Shown piece after piece: positions 59,248 through 64,000 of a stretch of DNA of 64,000 nucleotides (position 1 is its first letter; each line of letters starts with the position of its first letter). The stretch is from Phycisphaerales bacterium. Its GTDB lineage: Bacteria > Planctomycetota > Phycisphaerae > Phycisphaerales > UBA1924. The DNA lies in contig JALUWX010000021.1 of the NCBI GenBank assembly GCA_027019265.1, positions 28,475 through 92,474 of the forward strand, read 5' to 3'. A program made the translations under genes and the position numbers. Under the pieces are notes generated by a model, which was given only the letters and a program-made list of their open reading frames with translations, made no database searches and was not told where the DNA came from.

Positions 59248-59286
59248 GAATTTTCTCTGCTCCGCTTGATCAGACTGCATCCTCGG

Positions 59287-59315
59287 TTGCGGTTCATCCG
59301 AAAACCCATTAGCAT
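59287..59315 (+). promoter_or_regulatory. Promoter of the structured RNA
   Basis: TTGCGG (59287-59292), 17 bases, TAGCAT (59310-59315). It matches the promoter pattern of the two tRNA genes in this window. Predicted start near 59322. Confidence 0.6.
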
Positions 59316-59526
59316 GCATGCATCGTGCACGCGACCGAGACCGTGATCGGGCAAACCCCGTGAACTACTCGAGAGCGGCACGACGTGCGGACGCGCGGGT
59401 CGTTCGAGTGCTCGACAGCGCGTCCGGGCGATGAGCCCCGGGTGACGGCCCGGGGGTAATGAACCCGGCGGCGGGAGTACAGACCCGCGACGGCTGGGGT
59501 GGCTCTTTGACGAAGGAGGTGATCCA

Positions 59527-59565
59527 GTGATTGATTGTGACTGTACCAAGGGGCTGCGTCTCTGA
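59527..59565 (+). CDS. 12-codon reading frame behind an extreme Shine-Dalgarno
   Basis: GTG at 59527 begins MIDCDCTKGLRL and stops at TGA. It is preceded at seven bases by GGAGG within a 15-nt match to the 16S rRNA tail, the strongest possible ribosome-binding site. The peptide has a Cys-Asp-Cys motif. Whether it is a functional peptide, a ribosome trap or chance is open. Confidence 0.35.
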   Translation: MIDCDCTKGLRL

Positions 59566-59638
59566 CGCGAACCCGACGGGGTTTCACGCACATGCGTAGC
59601 CCACACAAAGCAGGCGAAAGTCGAAATGACTGCCTACG

Positions 59639-59670
59639 GCCGCCTTCCCCATCGGGAGGCGGCTTTTTTT
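59639..59670 (+). terminator. Intrinsic terminator of the structured RNA
   Basis: GCCGCCT (59639-59645) pairs with AGGCGGC (59657-59663), extended inside by CCC/GGG, and followed by seven Ts. Orientation is plus only. Confidence 0.92.
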
Positions 59671-59704
59671 CACGCGTGTCTCGAACACCGATCCGTGATC
59701 CGGA

Positions 59705-61516
59705 TCAGCCCTTGACCCCGAGCATGTTGTAGATCGAATCCGCTTCGCCCTTCCGACCGGCCGCCTCGAGCTCCTCTGCGAGCATCATGTTGATCCGGAA
59801 GAAGTTCGACTGACGCGCGAACTGCGCGGACATGTTCTGGGGCTGCTGGATCTTCCCCAGCGCCGAACGGAGATAGTCGATGCTCTTCTCACGCATCCCC
59901 GCGTCCCGGAGCATGAGTCGCATGTTCTCCAGCGCCGTCACCACCATCGGCCCATCGTTCGCGAACTTGTTCACGATGTCCTCGTACGCGCGCCACGCGT
60001 TGTCCTTGTCCCCGCTCTCTTCGAGGATCCGCGCCTGCTCCGCGCGGACCGCGCTCGCGAGATCCGGACGCGCTCGATAGCGTGTGAACGCCCACTCCCA
60101 CATCTCGATCTTGTCCTTGGACTCATCGATCGATTGGATCATCTCGGCGAGGATATCGAACGAGAAGTCCGGGTACTGTCTCCCGCACATCTTCTCGAGC
60201 GCCTTCGCCCAGCCGTCGAGTTCTTTGAGGTCCACATCATCCGAACGGGTCATGGAAGCAACAAGCTCCCACCCACTCGGAACGTATGCGCAGCTGGTCA
60301 TCGCGTCGCGGAGGAAGGACAATCGGTCATCGATCGAGTCGGTCCGGGGTTTCCGCTCGAGCCCCCGGGCGCTGAACGTGAGTTCCGGGTCCGGCCTCCA
60401 CGCGCGTTCGCTCATCCGGAAGACGACCCTCGATGCGCCCACCGCGGCGCGCCGGTCCTCGTCTTTCACTCCGACGAGACCCGCGAGGATCCCGACCCGC
60501 GCATCGCTGATCCGTTCGCCCGTCTGCGGATCCAGGATGTTCCCGCGGAGTTTCTGGTACTCCGGGTAACGCCCGGCGTTGAAGTTCCAGTCCGCGCGCC
60601 GTCCGCGCATCTCCATGTACCCGAGCCATGCATGAGACACATCCGCGCCCTTCGCGACGACGTACGCGCTGGGGACCCCGCACGCTTTCGAGACCGATTC
60701 CGCGAAGTACGCTTGGTCCGCACACACCCCGCCGTGCTGACGGATCGATTCGAGCCGGTAGTCGCCGGCCGCTGTCACCTTCTTGGTTGTGTTTTTTCGG
60801 AAATGGTCGTAGTCGTACTGGATCTCAAAGAACCGATCCCCCATATTCGCGTTGTTGTGGTAGTTCGACAACGCCCATGTGAGCTGCTCGGGGGTCTCGG
60901 TCACGTTCACGACATGGACCAGCAAGTGTGGGGGGAGCGAGCCCGGATCGATCTGGAGTCGTTTCGCGTTGGTTGTGAAGTAGTCGAAGATCTCGATCGG
61001 CTTCGACGATTGAACCTGATTCTCGTTGATGTTCCGCACATAGAAGCGATCGTGGACGACACAGATCGCCGCGCCAAGCGCGGGGTACTGGTCGAGCTGA
61101 TCGGGGCGCTCATCGAGCAGTTCCTTTGCGAGCTTCGCGACACGCTTCAGGTCGTCCTTCTCGATGTCGTAGAGCAGCCCGAGTTCGATCGCGAACTCCG
61201 GGTGCTCCGAGAGCTTTCGCGCGAACGATCCGGGATCGAGCTTCGACACGGACACCAGCTCGAGCGCCCCCCGATACCCCTCAGCGATCCCGATCGAGTC
61301 GAGCTGCGCGCGGGGCGCGACCGTAGCGAGCGTGTCGCTAAGCCCGACCATGGCGATCATCGCGTTCCGGAGACTTGTCTCGTCCTCCACGGAACCAAGG
61401 ATCTCCTCGCAGCGCCCGCGCACCTCGTCCCCGAGGGGTGATCCGTGCGCCGACCGCGCGGGGATCAGGATGAACAGTGTGAGGAGGATCAATCGGGACA
61501 GCAGTCGTGGGGTCAT
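59705..61516 (-). CDS. Exported transglutaminase-like protein
   Basis: 603 residues from the ATG at 61516 (CGGAGCG upstream). The signal peptide is MTPRLLSRLILLTLFILIPA. A helical N-terminal part (about 30-250) is followed by a transglutaminase-like cysteine-protease fold with HGGVCADQAYFAES (Cys), GADVSHAWLGYME (His) and GRRADWNFNAGRYPEYQ (Asp). The C-terminal third (about 420-600) is helical with TPR-like pairs (DNAWRAYEDIVNKFANDG). Bacterial members hydrolyse or cross-link proteins or peptides in the periplasm; the substrate is unknown. It is the only gene between the pyrophosphatase terminator and the RNA. Confidence 0.85.
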   Translation of the reverse strand: MTPRLLSRLILLTLFILIPARSAHGSPLGDEVRGRCEEILGSVEDETSLRNAMIAMVGLSDTLATVAPRAQLDSIGIAEGYRGALELVSVSKLDPGSFARKLSEHPEFAIELGLLYDIEKDDLKRVAKLAKELLDERPDQLDQYPALGAAICVVHDRFYVRNINENQVQSSKPIEIFDYFTTNAKRLQIDPGSLPPHLLVHVVNVTETPEQLTWALSNYHNNANMGDRFFEIQYDYDHFRKNTTKKVTAAGDYRLESIRQHGGVCADQAYFAESVSKACGVPSAYVVAKGADVSHAWLGYMEMRGRRADWNFNAGRYPEYQKLRGNILDPQTGERISDARVGILAGLVGVKDEDRRAAVGASRVVFRMSERAWRPDPELTFSARGLERKPRTDSIDDRLSFLRDAMTSCAYVPSGWELVASMTRSDDVDLKELDGWAKALEKMCGRQYPDFSFDILAEMIQSIDESKDKIEMWEWAFTRYRARPDLASAVRAEQARILEESGDKDNAWRAYEDIVNKFANDGPMVVTALENMRLMLRDAGMREKSIDYLRSALGKIQQPQNMSAQFARQSNFFRINMMLAEELEAAGRKGEADSIYNMLGVKG

Positions 61517-61604
61517 CGTCGCTCCGTGGATCGAGTTCGTACACCTCATTATCCGCACGGAAACCCCTCACGGTTTTCATCCCACTCAGATCGGGTCCGC
61601 GCAT

Positions 61605-61635
61605 GAAAAAGCCCCGTTCCTGAGGAACGGGGCTT
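61605..61635 (-). terminator. Intrinsic terminator of the pyrophosphatase gene
   Basis: AAGCCCCGTTCC (61609-61620) pairs perfectly with GGAACGGGGCTT (61624-61635) around a three-base loop, followed on the minus strand by a T-run. Confidence 0.93.
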
Positions 61636-61662
61636 GGAAGATTCAGTTCAACCGTTCCGGGA

Positions 61663-64000
61663 TCAGATCCCGAGAGCGCTCGACAGGACATCGCCGTACG
61701 CGACGATCAGCCCGGCGAACACGACCGAGACGATCGAGATCAGCTTGATGAGGATGTTGAGCGAGGGACCCGAAGTGTCCTTGAAGGGGTCACCGACGGT
61801 GTCGCCGACGACCGTCGCCTTGTGGTCTTCGGAACCCTTGCCGTAGACGATCTCGTCACCACGACCGGCGGCGACCGCTTCCTGCGCCCGCGCCATGATC
61901 GCGTCACGGACGGCGGCGGGAACCTTGTCCGAGTTCCCCGTGCCGCTGACCATGTCCTGAGCCGTGGTCTTCCCGTAGGACTCGAGGAGCTTCTTCGCGT
62001 TGTCCCACGCACCACCGGCGTTCGCCATGAAGACGGCGACGGCGAAGCCCGAGGTCAGACCACCGGCGAGGAGACCCATCACACCCGGGACACTCAGGGT
62101 CAGACCCACGAGGATCGGGACCACGATCGCGAGGATCGCCGGGACGACCATTTCTTTCTGCGCACCGGCCGTCGAGATCGCGACACAGTTCGCGTAGTCC
62201 GGGTAGTGGTGACCGTCGAGGTCCACACCCTTCATCGGCCAGTTGTCGGGGTTGGAGAGGTCTTCCTCGGCCATCCCGTCACGACGGAGCGCTTCGCGGA
62301 TCTTCCCGAACTGACGACGGCATTCGCCCATCATCGCGTACGCCGCACGGCCCACGGCGTTCATCGTCAGAGCACAGAAGAGGAACGCGAGGAGCACACC
62401 GATGAAGATACCACCGAGGAGCTTCGGGTTCGCGAGGGAGACGTCGTAGTAGTGGAGGACGTCCGTGATCGAGCCGTTCTTCGACGACGCGAGCGAAGCG
62501 GACCAGGGGTCCATGTGCCCTTCGTGCTCGATGGTGCCGTGGATCTCGTAGCGGGCTTCGGAGAGCTTCTTCGCGGGGAAGGTCTCGTTGAGCGCGAACT
62601 TGGGCTTCGTACCGTGATCGCTCACGACCTCGACGAGCATCCCACCATCGACGGAGTCGCCTTCCTCACCCGGTTGAACGACGGCGAAACGACCGTTGCC
62701 CTGGTGGACGGCGTAGTACCCATCGACCATCGCCGGAGGGGCGGGGTGGGTCGAGGAGTTGTAGAAGTTCTCAGCTTGGGTCGTGATCTGGGTCTGGACG
62801 ACCTGGATGTACGCCGCGAACAGCGCGAGCGCCGTCAGCGCCGCAGAACCGATCGCGAAGCCCTTGCCCGTCGCCGCCGTGGTGTTGCCCAGCGAGTCGA
62901 GCATGTCCGTGCGCTCACGGACGTGGGGGGGCTGACCCGTCATCTCGGCGTTGCCGCCGGCGTTGTCCGCGATCGGGCCGTACGCGTCCGTCGCGAGCGT
63001 GATCCCGAGGGTCGAGAGCATCCCGACCGCGGCGATACCGACGCCGTAAAGGCCAAGGAGGAAGTTGTCGCCGCCGCCGGCGAAGGAGAACGCGCCGATG
63101 ATCGCGACGACCACCACGAGGAGCGAAGCCCAGGTGGACTTCATGCCTTCAGCGATACCAGCGATGATGACCGTCGCGGGACCCGTGAGCGCTTGCTCAG
63201 CGATCCGCTGGGTCGGACGGTGCTCGTACGAGGTGTAGTACTCCGTCGCGTACGCGATGACGTTCCCGGCCACGAGGCCCGTGATGATCGCAAGGATCAG
63301 GCGCCACCAGGGGAGGATCTGCGCCATCGTGGAATCGCTCCCGAGCAGCAACCAGAGCAGCGCGGACGCGCCGATGATCACCAGACCCGAAGCGACGTAC
63401 ACACCCATGTGCAGACCCTTGAGGAGCTTCGCGAATGAAGCGTTCTCGTCGGCCTTGACCACGAAGACACCGAGGATCGAGCAGATGATCCCGACACCGG
63501 CCAGCGCCATCGGCGCGACGGCGAGCTTGATCCCGAGCGAGGCGGATTCGCCGTCGCTGATCCCAGCGAACGAGAACGCCGCGGCGACACCGAGCGCCAT
63601 CGTCGCGAGGATCGAGCCGTAGTACGACTCGTAGAGGTCAGCACCCATACCAGCAACGTCACCCACGTTGTCGCCGACGTTGTCAGCGATCGTCGCGGGG
63701 TTGCGCGCGTCGTCTTCGGGGATACCCGCTTCAACCTTACCGACAAGGTCTGCACCGACGTCGGCGGCCTTGGTGTAGATACCACCACCCACACGCGCGA
63801 ACAGCGCCTGGGTCGAGGCGCCCATCCCGAAGGAGAGCATGACCGTGGTCATCGCGGCGAGATCGCCGGCCATCCCGGTCGCGTTGAAGATGAAGAACCA
63901 GAACGACACATCGAGCAGCGCGAAGCCGACGACCACGAGCCCCATGACCGCGCCCGAGCGGAACGCGACCTTCAGACCCTCGTTGAGCGATTGCTTCGCG
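61663..64000 (-). CDS. hppA: Membrane-bound ion-pumping pyrophosphatase, 5' end outside window
   Basis: At least 779 residues; the frame stays open to the right edge (AKQSLNEGLKVAFRSGAVM), so the N-terminus is missing. Signatures: GGGIYTKAADVGADLVGKVE and EDDARNPATIADNVGDNVGD (pyrophosphate and magnesium site), DAYGPIADNAGGNAEM, and GTGNSDKVPAAVRD near the end. GNTTAATGKGFAIGSA has Ala at the position that distinguishes potassium-dependent enzymes. It hydrolyses cytoplasmic PPi and pumps H+ or Na+. An insert of about 110 residues (about 62440-62790), including NFYNSSTHPAPPAMVDGYYA, separates two membrane helices and is much longer than in typical members. Confidence 0.95.
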   Translation of the reverse strand, partial: AKQSLNEGLKVAFRSGAVMGLVVVGFALLDVSFWFFIFNATGMAGDLAAMTTVMLSFGMGASTQALFARVGGGIYTKAADVGADLVGKVEAGIPEDDARNPATIADNVGDNVGDVAGMGADLYESYYGSILATMALGVAAAFSFAGISDGESASLGIKLAVAPMALAGVGIICSILGVFVVKADENASFAKLLKGLHMGVYVASGLVIIGASALLWLLLGSDSTMAQILPWWRLILAIITGLVAGNVIAYATEYYTSYEHRPTQRIAEQALTGPATVIIAGIAEGMKSTWASLLVVVVAIIGAFSFAGGGDNFLLGLYGVGIAAVGMLSTLGITLATDAYGPIADNAGGNAEMTGQPPHVRERTDMLDSLGNTTAATGKGFAIGSAALTALALFAAYIQVVQTQITTQAENFYNSSTHPAPPAMVDGYYAVHQGNGRFAVVQPGEEGDSVDGGMLVEVVSDHGTKPKFALNETFPAKKLSEARYEIHGTIEHEGHMDPWSASLASSKNGSITDVLHYYDVSLANPKLLGGIFIGVLLAFLFCALTMNAVGRAAYAMMGECRRQFGKIREALRRDGMAEEDLSNPDNWPMKGVDLDGHHYPDYANCVAISTAGAQKEMVVPAILAIVVPILVGLTLSVPGVMGLLAGGLTSGFAVAVFMANAGGAWDNAKKLLESYGKTTAQDMVSGTGNSDKVPAAVRDAIMARAQEAVAAGRGDEIVYGKGSEDHKATVVGDTVGDPFKDTSGPSLNILIKLISIVSVVFAGLIVAYGDVLSSALGI

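Larger units (their letters stand above)
59322..59670 (+). ncRNA. Candidate stand-alone structured RNA, about 350 nt
   Basis: The 457-bp gap between the small protein gene and the transglutaminase-like gene has a promoter at one end and a terminator at the other, and no plausible long protein frame. Between them are several perfect hairpins: GGACGCGC/GCGCGTCC with an inner GTCG/CGAC (59389-59425), CCCCGGG/CCCGGGG (59436-59455), GCGGG/CCCGC (59471-59488) and AACCC/GGGTT (59570-59583). AAGGAGGTGATCCAG (59513-59527) is complementary to the universal 3' end of 16S rRNA over 15 bases. The next gene faces the other way, so this is not a leader of a larger gene. It does not match tmRNA, RNase P, 6S or SRP RNA by eye. 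Confidence 0.5.

Noticed and set aside
59513..59527. Fragment of an antisense or partial 16S rRNA gene
   Set aside because: The match to the 16S end stops after 15 bases on both sides; the flanks are unrelated.
59322..59670. tmRNA, RNase P RNA, 6S RNA, SRP RNA or a known riboswitch
   Set aside because: None of the conserved cores I know for these is present, and no gene follows in the same direction.

Overview
The window reads as a G+C-rich chromosome segment of a planctomycete of class Phycisphaerae. The main evidence is six secreted proteins that end in the same two-loop dockerin-like tail closing in Gly-Cys-Pro, a pseudopilin with an H-X9-DG motif, and gene orders typical of a free-living Gram-negative-type cell with peptidoglycan: murC-murB-ddl-ftsQ, a complete cbb3 oxidase operon, and tandem clpP. 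No insertion sequences, phage genes or CRISPR arrays were seen. Stop codons are nearly all TGA or TAA; only two TAG stops were found.

Layout. 1-2753 (minus): a DJ-1/PfpI protein cut by the window edge and a membrane PP2C phosphatase with a sensor domain. 2803-17577: a locus of secreted proteins. It has a minus-strand operon (seven-haem cytochrome, HAF-type and Kelch/Ig dockerin proteins), a divergent FG-GAP dockerin protein, and a plus-strand pseudopilin, sensor kinase, NtrC-family regulator and three more dockerin proteins. Two near-consensus sigma-54 promoters and one degenerate one precede the secreted-protein genes, each with TGGCCA-like pairs upstream. The regulator's DNA-binding domain is separated from its AAA+ domain by an in-frame amber codon. 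tRNA-Ile follows.

17961-30395: housekeeping and metabolism: phenylalanine hydroxylase, thiL, RNase R, an NAD(P)-binding epimerase-like protein, an iron/haem-type ABC ATPase, a HEAT-repeat lipoprotein, an MDR dehydrogenase-like protein, clpP x2 and a metallophosphoesterase. 30405-44202: yidC-mnmE, a stand-alone GspE N-terminal domain, a lysine-rich H1-like protein, an M16 homologue without its zinc motif, murC-murB-ddl-ftsQ, greA behind a terminator-like hairpin, a DUF4097 lipoprotein and membrane proteins.

44512-53240: a complete cbb3 oxidase operon (fused ccoNO, ccoQ, single-haem ccoP, ccoG, ccoH, SafE-like, ccoI, ccoS), then tRNA-Ala(CGC). 53415-56263: an HPF-like protein and a carbonic anhydrase diverging from an NhaR-type LysR regulator, with a second carbonic anhydrase facing it. 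56394-59247: a zinc ABC importer and a small protein. 59248-59704: a probable stand-alone structured RNA carrying a 15-nt complement to the 16S rRNA tail, a 12-codon reading frame and a strong terminator. 59705-64000 (minus): a transglutaminase-like exported protein and a membrane pyrophosphatase cut by the window edge.

Two promoter styles are visible. Some genes have TTGnnn-17-TAnnnT promoters with a Shine-Dalgarno leader. About ten have only a TAnnnT box 5-7 bases before the start codon and no ribosome-binding site, which suggests leaderless mRNAs. All functional statements come from motif reading; no database search or folding program was run.
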